Under the pieces are notes generated by a model that searched no databases, was not told where the DNA came from, and was given only the letters and a program-made list of their open reading frames with translations. The position numbers and the translations under genes are program-made. A stretch of 6,784 bases of DNA from positions 1-6,784 of the forward strand of contig CAMWPE010000133.1 of NCBI GenBank assembly GCA_947176055.1, in the 5' to 3' direction. Source of the stretch: an uncultured Desulfovibrio sp. (GTDB lineage Bacteria; Desulfobacterota; Desulfovibrionia; Desulfovibrionales; Desulfovibrionaceae). This document shows positions 1 to 5,728 of the stretch, in pieces (the first letter of the stretch is position 1; every line of letters begins with the position of its first letter).

Positions 1-1
1 G

Positions 2-58
2 CAAGTGATGCTGGACGCTTTGAATGACACTGTGGAAAAAGGGCATCAACATGAATGA
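2..58 (+). CDS. 3' end of an unidentified upstream phage gene (partial)
   Basis: The frame beginning at base 2 is open from the window edge to a TGA at 56-58 and encodes the tail VMLDALNDTVEKGHQHE. It would overlap the chosen gemA start (ATG at 51) by 8 bases, as is common in compact phage operons. The frame beginning at base 1 is also open at the edge but stops earlier, at 25-27. I cannot tell with certainty which of the two is the real gene, and too little is visible to suggest a function. In Mu-like phages this position holds small early or semi-essential proteins. Confidence 0.4.
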   Translation, partial: QVMLDALNDTVEKGHQHE

Positions 59-539
59 GAAAGAAATGCGTCTTGGCCTTTACCGCAAGATTGAAGTGGC
101 CAGAAAACAGCTACCGGATATGGACGAGGTGGCCTTCCGATCCCTGTTGCGCACGGAATTCGGAGTTGAAAGCCGAAAGGAGATGACGGTCAACCAGCTC
201 TCCAGGCTTGTCCATTATTTTGCGAGCAATCTGGGCGTAAAGTACACAGCTCCTGCAAAAAGCCGGAACAGCCGCGTCACACCTCATGGCCGTCCTGATT
301 TTATTGAAATTACGGATTCAATGCCATTCGCCACACAAAAAAGGCAAATCCTGGCCATATGGCGTAAGCTGGGCTACTCCATGACGAGTCTGGATACCCG
401 CGTAAAAAGAGAGTTTGGCACGCATTGTTTTGTCTGGCTGCAGAATGGCGAAAAAATAAAGGCGCTCCTGACTGATTTGCAGCACAGGGAAAAGGCGTTT
501 GATAAAAAACAGGCCCAGAAGGGCGCAAATGTCAATTAG
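51..539 (+). CDS. gemA: GemA / Mu gp16-like regulatory protein (DUF1018 family)
   Basis: This 162-residue protein resembles the GemA (Mu gp16, DUF1018) family of transposable phages. The family signature is an N-terminal helical part (LYRKIEVARKQLPDMDE, followed by a RSLLRTEFGV segment and an MTVNQLSRLV segment) and a C-terminal part with QKRQILAIWRKLGY and a TRVKREFG motif. In Mu the gene is early and semi-essential, and it has been linked to effects on host gene expression and DNA topology; that role is known for Mu and only inferred here. I prefer ATG 51 over ATG 24 because a GGAAAAAGGG stretch at 34-43 sits at a normal distance before 51 and because residues before it do not look conserved. 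The gene ends in TAG directly followed by TGA (537-542). The next gene starts 11 bases before the TAG ends. Confidence 0.85.
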   Translation: MNEKEMRLGLYRKIEVARKQLPDMDEVAFRSLLRTEFGVESRKEMTVNQLSRLVHYFASNLGVKYTAPAKSRNSRVTPHGRPDFIEITDSMPFATQKRQILAIWRKLGYSMTSLDTRVKREFGTHCFVWLQNGEKIKALLTDLQHREKAFDKKQAQKGANVN

Positions 540-903
540 TGAAGTAAAAGCGGAAATACTGAATAAATATGCTTCTGTTCACGCTTTTTGCAAAGCCCAC
601 AAGGAACTGTCCCGCGCATCCGTTTATCTGGTGCTGTCCGGCAAATATCCAGGCAACGCGAAGAACCAGCTAAAGCGCATCAAGGCTGCACTCACCGGGC
701 ACGAAGCGAAACAGAGGCCACAGCCGCCAGTGTCGCAGGAAATGCTGGGAGAAACGCTGCAGGCAATCCGCTGCTCCAATTGCCGTAGGTTGAACCGAAG
801 GGAATGTATGGCCTGCCGGGATCAAACCGCAAGGGAGGCAATGGAGCTATTTGAACGATTATATGATAATGGAGAAGGCATGGAGAAAGCTGGCCAACTC
901 TGA
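529..903 (+). CDS. Small HTH-like protein with a CxxC-x7-CxxC cluster, putative regulator
   Basis: This 124-residue protein has no name I recognise. Residues 1-57 are helical and basic, and the stretch from FCKAHKELSRASVYLVLSG to the following KNQLKRIKAAL resembles a helix-turn-helix of small phage regulators. A proline/glutamine linker (62-70) follows. Next comes a compact four-cysteine cluster, C82-x2-C85 and C93-x2-C96, in a basic context (CRRLNRREC), which looks like a small zinc-binding knuckle; the C-terminal end is an acidic helix. Start ATG 529 is chosen over ATG 499 because AGAAGGG (517-523) lies just upstream. It overlaps the end of gemA by 11 bases and is followed after 22 bases by another cysteine/HTH protein, so both probably belong to the same regulatory block. 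DNA binding is inferred, not shown. Confidence 0.6.
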   Translation: MSISEVKAEILNKYASVHAFCKAHKELSRASVYLVLSGKYPGNAKNQLKRIKAALTGHEAKQRPQPPVSQEMLGETLQAIRCSNCRRLNRRECMACRDQTAREAMELFERLYDNGEGMEKAGQL

Positions 904-911
904 AAAGGTCT

Positions 912-919
912 GGAGGAGA
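912..919 (+). promoter_or_regulatory. Strong Shine-Dalgarno site for the 926 gene
   Basis: GGAGGAGA lies 6 bases before ATG 926. It decides the start of the cysteine-rich HTH protein: longer in-frame starts (TTG 851, ATG 863, ATG 869) lie inside the previous gene and lack a comparable site. Confidence 0.8.
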
Positions 920-925
920 AGTAAA

Positions 926-1399
926 ATGTCCAGAACCAGAATTATGGATATTGTTGCATTGACCCGCGAGGGGTGGCGCCCATATGAGCTGGAGCCAGAT
1001 CAGCAAGTGTATGACAGACTGAAATGCCCATTCAAGCCAGCCGCTGACAACAGGCGGAACAGGAGCAAGGATCGGCCTTTCTGGTTTGTGCGCGATGATG
1101 TATTTTGCTGTATCGGATGCGCCAGCCATTGCACTTTAAAAAACCCGGCTGGCTTCCAGGTGCCCTTGCCTATCCGCTGCCCTGTCAAAAAACCTAACCA
1201 GGACTATTACATCACTCCAGGCGAAATGCTCGCGCGGCATGATTTATTAAACGCGAAGCAGGCGGCTTATTGCCTGAACGTGAGCGAAAGAACCATCTAT
1301 AATTATATCGCCGAGGGCAAGCTCGTAAGACTCAAGGAAAATCCCGTCCGGGTCCGCTCTTCGGAGGTAAAAGCCCTGCGGGAGAATTTTGACGAATAA
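926..1399 (+). CDS. Cysteine-rich protein with C-terminal MerR/excisionase-type HTH, candidate middle/late regulator
   Basis: This protein has 157 residues. Its middle part carries C34, C61, C62, C65, C69 and C85 with histidine 68, in the arrangement CP-F ... FCCIGCASHC ... RCP, suggesting a metal-binding (zinc or iron-sulfur) module. Residues 107-155 form a classic HTH_17 (MerR/excisionase-like) unit: LLNAKQAAYCLNVSERTIYN, then YIAEGKLV and a wing-like VRVRSSEVKAL. It is the last gene before a strong terminator and the late lysis genes, which is where Mu has Mor and C. It shows no similarity to Mor/C that I can see, so a role as functional replacement is inference from position. Alternatives are an excisionase-like or DNA-packaging accessory protein. 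The gene stops with TAA. Confidence 0.65.
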   Translation: MSRTRIMDIVALTREGWRPYELEPDQQVYDRLKCPFKPAADNRRNRSKDRPFWFVRDDVFCCIGCASHCTLKNPAGFQVPLPIRCPVKKPNQDYYITPGEMLARHDLLNAKQAAYCLNVSERTIYNYIAEGKLVRLKENPVRVRSSEVKALRENFDE

Positions 1400-1439
1400 C
1401 GATTTCCCCGCACTGTCCGCGACGCGTGCATGAACGCTT

Positions 1440-1477
1440 AAGCCCGCTTTGGTAGATTTGGCCAAAGCGGGCTTTTT
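1440..1477 (+). terminator. Rho-independent terminator between regulatory and late blocks
   Basis: The sequence contains a perfect 13-bp stem (AAGCCCGCTTTGG at 1440-1452 with CCAAAGCGGGCTT at 1462-1474), a 9-base loop and a run of five T (1473-1477). The reverse direction has no comparable T run, so it should act on + strand transcripts only. It lies 41 bases after the end of the 926 gene and 23 bases before the endolysin start, leaving very little room for a late promoter downstream of it. Confidence 0.9.
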
Positions 1478-1500
1478 ATCGCCCGCGAAACGGAGCGGAC

Positions 1501-2106
1501 ATGACCTATCCAAAAAATTTTACGATAGCCAATCTTTTCACCCAGAAATGGGAAAAAGGATTTGTTAATCATCCGAAAGATCCCGGCGGCGTTACCTATA
1601 ACGGCGTCAGTTTGCGTTTCCTCAAACAGACAAAGTTTGACGTAAACGGCGACGGGGTTATCGACGCCAAAGACATCATCGAGCTTTACCGGAAGAAGGA
1701 TCAGGCGAAAGTCGATTTGATATTTTACCAGGCTTTCTGGGTTGACCAGAAACTTGATCAATATCCCTGCCTGTCCCTTCAAATCGGCCTTTACGACACG
1801 GGCGTGAACACCGGAAGAACGCAGACCGCTAAATTCCTGCAAAGAGCCTGCAACGCAATTTCGCCATCCGCGAAACTTGATGTGGACGGGATAATCGGGA
1901 AAAAAAGCGTTTCCGTTACGCTTGAGCTGATCCATTACGGGCGAGGCGTTGAGCTGGCAAAAATTTTTGTCGTCAAGCGGCAGGATTTTCACGATATGCT
2001 AGTCAATAATTCTCCCTATCGCGACGGGCGCGATTATCGACCTTTCGCGAAGGGATGGCGAAATCGCGTGAACGATCTCAAAACCTATATAGGAATCCAG
2101 AAATGA
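1501..2106 (+). CDS. Phage endolysin, GH108-family N-acetylmuramidase with PG-binding C-terminus
   Basis: This 201-residue enzyme would cleave the peptidoglycan glycan chain at the end of the lytic cycle. The N-terminal GH108 signature is visible: WEKGFVNHPKDPGGVTYNGV (17-36), with E18 as the likely catalytic acid in place of the usual EGG context (here EKG). Further family landmarks are YQAFW (76-80), LYDTGVNTG (97-105), KFLQRACNA (111-119), LDVDGIIGKKS (126-136) and FAKGWRNRV (182-190); the last parts correspond to the PG_binding_3 region. An insertion at 47-58 matches an EF-hand calcium loop. There is no signal peptide, so export should depend on a holin. GGAG at 1492-1495 precedes ATG 1501. 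The gene opens the late block just after the terminator and ends in ATGA shared with the next start. Confidence 0.92.
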   Translation: MTYPKNFTIANLFTQKWEKGFVNHPKDPGGVTYNGVSLRFLKQTKFDVNGDGVIDAKDIIELYRKKDQAKVDLIFYQAFWVDQKLDQYPCLSLQIGLYDTGVNTGRTQTAKFLQRACNAISPSAKLDVDGIIGKKSVSVTLELIHYGRGVELAKIFVVKRQDFHDMLVNNSPYRDGRDYRPFAKGWRNRVNDLKTYIGIQK

Positions 2107-2372
2107 CGGTAAGACAGGCCATAGCAGACGCACTTCAGGGCGTTGACGGAGTCTATTCGGCGATGAGAATCGTTACGATGCTGGTCTGCCTGATTGTCCT
2201 TTTAAACTGGGTAATCTTCTGCTTTGTCGAGGGGCGCTTTGTTCCCATAAGCTGGGAGATGGTCGCGCTCATCGCGGGAAGCCAGGGAGCGAAAGCCGCG
2301 CAACTGCGCTTCGAGTTGGGCAAGGACGGCTTGCATGGCTTTGAAAATCAGGATTGCGGAGACATGAAGTGA
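2103..2372 (+). CDS. Small membrane protein, probable holin
   Basis: This 89-residue protein has a clear transmembrane segment at about 21-42 (MRIVTMLVCLIVLLNWVIFC and following residues) and a second, weaker hydrophobic stretch at about 49-67 (ISWEMVALIAGSQGAKAAQ), then a charged tail. Size, charged tail and position directly after an endolysin that lacks a signal peptide make it the best holin candidate: it would form membrane lesions releasing the endolysin. I do not recognise a specific holin family. ATG 2103 overlaps the endolysin TGA (ATGA), and TAGGAA lies upstream, so I prefer it over the longer in-frame start at 2055. The end overlaps the GTG start of the spanin frame (GTGA). Confidence 0.65.
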   Translation: MTVRQAIADALQGVDGVYSAMRIVTMLVCLIVLLNWVIFCFVEGRFVPISWEMVALIAGSQGAKAAQLRFELGKDGLHGFENQDCGDMK

Positions 2373-2719
2373 AGGCGTTTCTAATCGTTATTATCCTGCT
2401 TTCCGCTATTCAGGGCGTTACAAACGTCGTCACTCTTAAAAAGGAAAGGGATTCCCTGAAAACGTAGCTAATATCCGCGAAAGAGGAGATCGCGCTTATA
2501 AACGCGAAGCTTCATTCGACGGAAGCGGCGAAAGACGCCGTTCGCGAACAGGCGCAAGCCTGTCTCAAGCGTCTGAACGACAATCTGATCGACGCGGGGA
2601 ACTAGCTTGAAATAATACAACTCTCCAAATCCCGCGACATGGAAGACAAAGAAAGAAGGATGATCCCCGATGACGAGACTCGCCGCAATCTGCTTGATAG
2701 TCTTGACCGGCCTCTTTAG
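2369..2719 (+). pseudogene. Rz-like inner-membrane spanin (i-spanin) frame interrupted by two TAG codons
   Basis: Starting at GTG 2369 (GGAG at 2358-2361, overlap with the previous TGA), the frame reads as a complete i-spanin of 116 codons except for TAG at 2465-2467 (codon 33) and TAG at 2603-2605 (codon 79). It has an N-terminal membrane anchor (AFLIVIILLSAIQGVTNVV, about 3-21) and a long charged, helical periplasmic part (TLKKERDSLKT, then LISAKEEIALINAKL, then AAKDAVREQAQACLKRLND). The end, IPDDETRRNLLDSLDRPL, resembles the C-termini of Rz-like proteins, and the frame finishes at TAG 2717-2719. Protein-like sequence continues after each internal TAG without a frame change, and glutamine (CAG) fits both positions. 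Unless the stops are read through, only a 32-residue membrane peptide is made. An o-spanin gene overlaps its end in another frame, as in lambda Rz/Rz1. Confidence 0.8.
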
Positions 2720-2930
2720 CGGGTGCGCGAAAAATTCGCCGTCGCCGGTAATGATTACGGAATCATGCGCCGAGCCCGCGAAGCCTGATCTGCCAAAGCT
2801 GGGCGATTTGCGATTCCTGGAGAGCCGCGAGGCCTATACGCGGATCAAATTGCGGGACAACGCCATGCGCTCCTATATAGCGTCCCTTGAAGAGGCGCTC
2901 GATTGTCATAAAAAACGTGGAGGCAACTGA
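2670..2930 (+). CDS. Rz1-like outer-membrane lipoprotein (o-spanin)
   Basis: This 86-residue protein has a short lipoprotein signal: basic start MTRLAAICLIVLTG and a lipobox ending LFSGC with C19 as the lipidation site (F at -3 is slightly atypical). The mature part begins with a proline-containing stretch (SPSPVMITESCAEPAKPDLP) and ends in a helical region. The gene starts inside the last 50 bases of the i-spanin frame in a different reading frame and continues beyond it, the overlapping Rz/Rz1 layout. Its role would be to join with the i-spanin across the periplasm and disrupt the outer membrane in the last lysis step. AGAAGGA at 2654-2660 provides its own ribosome binding site. It is longer than many Rz1 proteins and intact, unlike its partner. 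Its TGA overlaps the next ATG by one base. Confidence 0.82.
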   Translation: MTRLAAICLIVLTGLFSGCAKNSPSPVMITESCAEPAKPDLPKLGDLRFLESREAYTRIKLRDNAMRSYIASLEEALDCHKKRGGN

Positions 2931-3412
2931 TGGACGCCCAACTGACAGCCGCCGTAGCCGGACTGATGCAGATGTTGGAGGGGCTGGTCGCCCTTGGCTT
3001 GCCGGGACTGATTCTGGGAATGGCCGCGATACCGGCCATCGTGATCGCGCTTATTTGCTGGTTAAGTTATCGCCGCGAATGCCAGATCAAGAAGGCGATG
3101 GAAGCGTACCGGAAAGACACGCAGGAAATTCTGGACGCTTATCGCAAGGACGCGCAGGAAGTCCTCGAAGCCTATCGCAAGGATATGCTCGATCTTCAGA
3201 GAGGCATGGCGGACAGGCACGACGAGTGTATCCGCGAGTTCTCGGACAAGCACCAGCAGGTCGTCACTTTTTACAACAATAATGTAACGCTTGTAAAAAG
3301 CCATGAAAAGCTCGCGGAAGCGAATCAGGCGCTGATTGTGAACAACACGCGGGCTATGGAGCATTTAACCGTTGTCATTGAATCTCTCGCGAAAAGCAGG
3401 AATATGGCATGA
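2930..3412 (+). CDS. Membrane-anchored coiled-coil protein with three 11-residue repeats, late phage protein of unknown function
   Basis: This 160-residue protein has a hydrophobic N-terminal half (about 18-46, including GLPGLILGMAAIPAIVIALI) followed by RRECQIKK, which suggests a membrane anchor with a cytoplasmic or periplasmic helical tail. Residues 58-90 are three tandem 11-residue units (EAYRKDTQEIL, DAYRKDAQEVL, EAYRKDMLDLQ), a spacing typical of right-handed or unstaggered coiled coils. The rest (91-160) is helical with several histidines. GGAGG at 2919-2923 precedes ATG 2930. It follows the o-spanin with a one-base overlap, in the interval where Mu has its gp24/gp25-type genes. It may be a second holin or antiholin, or a lysis or morphogenesis accessory protein; the sequence does not decide. 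Confidence 0.75.
   Translation: MDAQLTAAVAGLMQMLEGLVALGLPGLILGMAAIPAIVIALICWLSYRRECQIKKAMEAYRKDTQEILDAYRKDAQEVLEAYRKDMLDLQRGMADRHDECIREFSDKHQQVVTFYNNNVTLVKSHEKLAEANQALIVNNTRAMEHLTVVIESLAKSRNMA
3101..3199 (+). repeat. Three tandem 33-bp units encoding an 11-residue coiled-coil repeat
   Basis: Units 3101-3133, 3134-3166 and 3167-3199 each encode [ED]AYRKD followed by a five-residue helical segment. The second and third units are the most alike (both contain TATCGCAAGGA), while the first uses different synonymous codons (TACCGGAAAGA), so the duplication is partly diverged. Confidence 0.85.
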
Positions 3413-3651
3413 GCAGAACCGAAAATCTTGGCCACAGGGAAGAATTGCGAATCAGGCGAAAAGCCATCGAAGCGGAAATACGCAGTCATGCGGAGTCCAT
3501 GCGCTGTTGTTTGCCGCTGATTTTTGAGCCTGTCGATCTGCAAAGCGAATACCTGATGCATTTGGCGATCAAGCTGAATGGCCTCAAAGAAGAGCTAACT
3601 GGCGTTATCCGCAAGATTGAAATTCTGGAACGGGATCTTGGATTGTCTTAA
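3409..3651 (+). CDS. Small helical phage protein, unknown function
   Basis: This 80-residue protein is strongly charged. The two helical parts, REELRIRRKAIEAEIRSHAE (10-29) and HLAIKLNGLKEELTGVIRKI (51-70), flank a short hydrophobic middle (CCLPLIFEPVD), so it probably forms a helical hairpin. I cannot assign a family with confidence. Small proteins of this type lie just before the small terminase gene in Mu-like phages. ATG 3409 overlaps the previous TGA (ATGA) with GCAGGAA upstream, and its TAA overlaps the next ATG (TAATG), so translation is probably coupled on both sides. Confidence 0.7.
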   Translation: MSRTENLGHREELRIRRKAIEAEIRSHAESMRCCLPLIFEPVDLQSEYLMHLAIKLNGLKEELTGVIRKIEILERDLGLS

Positions 3652-4256
3652 TGGGCTGGGAATATCCGACGGAGACCTTGTGGCGGGCGCAGGAATTATA
3701 CTGCGTGGATCGCATGAGCTACGCGGCGATAGCGGAGGCTCTGGATGTGTCCGCGACCACGCTTAAAGCCTGGGGCCAGCGTTATGGCTGGGCGCAAAAA
3801 AGGGCCGACATAGCGCAAGCCGAATCCGAAATCAGGGTCAACACGATAAAAGGGCGCCAGAAGGCGCTGGAACAGCTTTTAGGGGCGAGCGATCCCAAAG
3901 AAGCGGCGTCGATGGCCTTCGCTGTTTCCAGTCTGGAGTCTTTAGCCCTGAAAAAGCAGGAGCTTGCCGCGTCCGGAAAGTTGCCTGCCGAGCGACCGGC
4001 GCAAAGACGCAAGATCGCCGGAAAAGCGGAAGCCGTCGCCGCGCTGAAAGAAGCCGTCGAGCGAAAGCTGGGAGCGGCCTTGTCCGATCCGGACAAAATA
4101 ACTAGCGCGACAGTTCAGGACATAAAAAAATGCCTGGAGATGGTCGCGGAGCTGGAGGCCAGCGTCCTCAAAGACAAAGACGAGCGCAAGACCAACGCGC
4201 TTTCGCCGGAGAACGCGCGGCTTATCCAGAATATTCTGGGGACAGGGCAGGCATGA
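3651..4256 (+). CDS. HTH protein, putative small terminase subunit
   Basis: This 201-residue protein begins with a helix-turn-helix of the kind found in phage small terminases and DUF1804-like proteins: TLWRAQELYCVDRMSYAAIA followed by EALDVSATTLKAWGQRYGW (about 8-47). The remaining part is helical and rich in alanine, lysine and glutamate, with a long region (50-185) suited to oligomerisation. A small terminase recognises phage DNA and hands it to the large subunit. The position directly before the large terminase, with a 4-base ATGA overlap, supports this, while the exact family is uncertain. It has no strong ribosome binding site of its own and starts in a TAATG overlap, suggesting coupling to the 3409 gene. 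Confidence 0.72.
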   Translation: MGWEYPTETLWRAQELYCVDRMSYAAIAEALDVSATTLKAWGQRYGWAQKRADIAQAESEIRVNTIKGRQKALEQLLGASDPKEAASMAFAVSSLESLALKKQELAASGKLPAERPAQRRKIAGKAEAVAALKEAVERKLGAALSDPDKITSATVQDIKKCLEMVAELEASVLKDKDERKTNALSPENARLIQNILGTGQA

Positions 4257-5728
4257 ATTTAGAGTTAAAAGACGTTCTCCTGCCATATCAGAAGAAATGG
4301 CTGGAGGACAAGTCGCGGGTAAAGATTATCGAAAAGTCCCGGCGGATCGGTCTCACATGGGCGCAGGCCCTTGACGATGTAATCCAGGCCGCGACATCCG
4401 GACGCGACGGCATGGACGTGCTTTACATCTCGTTCAATCAGGAGATGACGAGGGAATATATCGACGCTTGCGCCGAATGGGCGAAGAAACTCCAGCTGGT
4501 GACCTCGACAGTGAACGAGGATGTGTTCAGGGACGGAAGCGAAAGGGGAATCAAGGCCTTTCGCATCGATTTCGCCTCGGGTCGCAAGATAGTGGCCTTG
4601 TCCTCCAGACCGAGCAACCTTCGAGGGAAACAGGGGCGGGTCATCATCGATGAGGCGGCTTTCGTGGATGATTTGCCGGAGCTTTTAAAAGCCGCGCTTG
4701 CCCTTTTGATGTGGGGCGGCCAGGTAATCGTTATCTCCACCCATAACGGAGCGGAAAACACTTTTAATGAGATTATTCAGGATGTCCGCGCGGGGAATCT
4801 GCCATATAGCTTGCACAGGATAACCCTCGATGACGCGCTTGCCGGAGGCCTTTTCCGGAGAATATGCCAGGTTACAAAGAAAGAATGGACGCCCGAAGCC
4901 GAGAAATCATGGCGCGACGATCTGATCAAAACATATGGCGAAGGCGCCGACGAGGAACTTTTTTGCATTCCCAATAGATCTACTGGCGCCTATCTTTCCG
5001 CGAGCCTCATTGAAGCGTGCATGGACGATATTCCGGTTATTACCTGGACAGAACCCGAACCCGACTTCGTAGACTGGCGTCTGGACGTCGCCGAAACGTG
5101 GACGAGGTGCTGGATCGCTGAAAAGCTGAATCCTTATCTGGACAGTCTATCCCAGGATCTGGCGCATTTTTGCGGCGTGGACTTTGGCCGCTCCGGCGAT
5201 TTGTCCGTATTCTGGCCAGTCGCCGAAGAGAAAGATCTTACCCTGTCGCCTCCGTTCGTCCTGCAACTCCGGAATTGCCCTCACCGGACGCAACAGCAAA
5301 TCCTTTTCGCGATTATTGATAAACTTCCCAGATTTTCCGGAGTGTCGCTGGACGCGAGGGGCAACGGCTCGGCTTTGGCCGAAGCCTGTCGACAGGAATT
5401 TGGGCCGTCGCTTGTTCGCGAGGTTATGATCTCCGAAAGCTGGTATCGCGAGACAATGCCTCTCCTGAAGGCCGGAATCGAGGACAAGACCTTGCGGCTT
5501 CCCAGGGACGCCGACATCCTTTCCGATTTCAGATCCCTGCGCGTAGTCAAGGGAGTTGCGAGAATACCCGAGCAAAGGACGAAGGACAGAACTGGCGGGC
5601 GGCATGGCGACTCGGCGATAGCCTGCGCCATGATGATCGACGCGAGGAAAGAGCTGGCCGCGAACGAGCCATGGGATTACGCGGGGATTCCTCTCGATAA
5701 ATTTGATTTCATGGGCTGGGATATTTAA
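4253..5728 (+). CDS. Terminase large subunit, Mu gp28-like (ATPase-nuclease)
   Basis: This 491-residue protein drives DNA packaging: an N-terminal ATPase powers translocation into the prohead and a C-terminal RNase H-like nuclease cuts the DNA. Visible motifs are a Walker A variant, EKSRRIGLTW (27-36); Walker B, RVIIDEAAF (129-137) with D133 and E134; a coupling motif VIVISTHNG (158-166); and nuclease acidic residues in GVDFGRSGD (D310), SLDARGNG (D367) and HGDSAIA (D453). Length and motif order match Mu gp28-type terminases, which in Mu package by headful from integrated DNA. ATG 4253 overlaps the small terminase TGA; an upstream in-frame ATG at 4130 lies inside the previous gene and is not needed. 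Its TAA overlaps the methyltransferase ATG (TAATG). Confidence 0.93.
   Translation: MNLELKDVLLPYQKKWLEDKSRVKIIEKSRRIGLTWAQALDDVIQAATSGRDGMDVLYISFNQEMTREYIDACAEWAKKLQLVTSTVNEDVFRDGSERGIKAFRIDFASGRKIVALSSRPSNLRGKQGRVIIDEAAFVDDLPELLKAALALLMWGGQVIVISTHNGAENTFNEIIQDVRAGNLPYSLHRITLDDALAGGLFRRICQVTKKEWTPEAEKSWRDDLIKTYGEGADEELFCIPNRSTGAYLSASLIEACMDDIPVITWTEPEPDFVDWRLDVAETWTRCWIAEKLNPYLDSLSQDLAHFCGVDFGRSGDLSVFWPVAEEKDLTLSPPFVLQLRNCPHRTQQQILFAIIDKLPRFSGVSLDARGNGSALAEACRQEFGPSLVREVMISESWYRETMPLLKAGIEDKTLRLPRDADILSDFRSLRVVKGVARIPEQRTKDRTGGRHGDSAIACAMMIDARKELAANEPWDYAGIPLDKFDFMGWDI

Noticed and set aside
537..542. Tandem TAG-TGA at the end of gemA as evidence that TAG is read as sense
   Set aside because: Double stops are common by chance, and the i-spanin frame and the 63-residue gene also end in TAG without a close backup stop (the next are at 2786 and 6778), so this does not by itself support reassignment.
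862..870. TATGATAAT as a promoter -10 box inside the 529 gene
   Set aside because: No acceptable -35 box is present about 17 bases upstream, and AT-rich words of this kind occur by chance.
851..925. Longer start of the cysteine-rich HTH protein (TTG 851 or ATG 863/869)
   Set aside because: These starts lie within the preceding gene and have no good ribosome binding site, whereas GGAGGAGA stands right before ATG 926.
1411..1430. GCAC/GTGC arms at 1411-1414 and 1427-1430 as an operator palindrome
   Set aside because: Only four bases pair on each side and the interior is not symmetric, so it is too weak to call.
1438..1992. Long open frames on the minus strand, here opposite the endolysin and similarly opposite the terminase and other genes
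   Set aside because: They lie opposite genes with clear protein families, show no recognisable domains and are explained by the codon composition of the + strand genes.
3651..5721. Shared 11-base word ATGGGCTGGGA at 3651 and 5711
   Set aside because: It encodes MGWE at one gene start and MGWD at another gene end; a short chance match without wider similarity.
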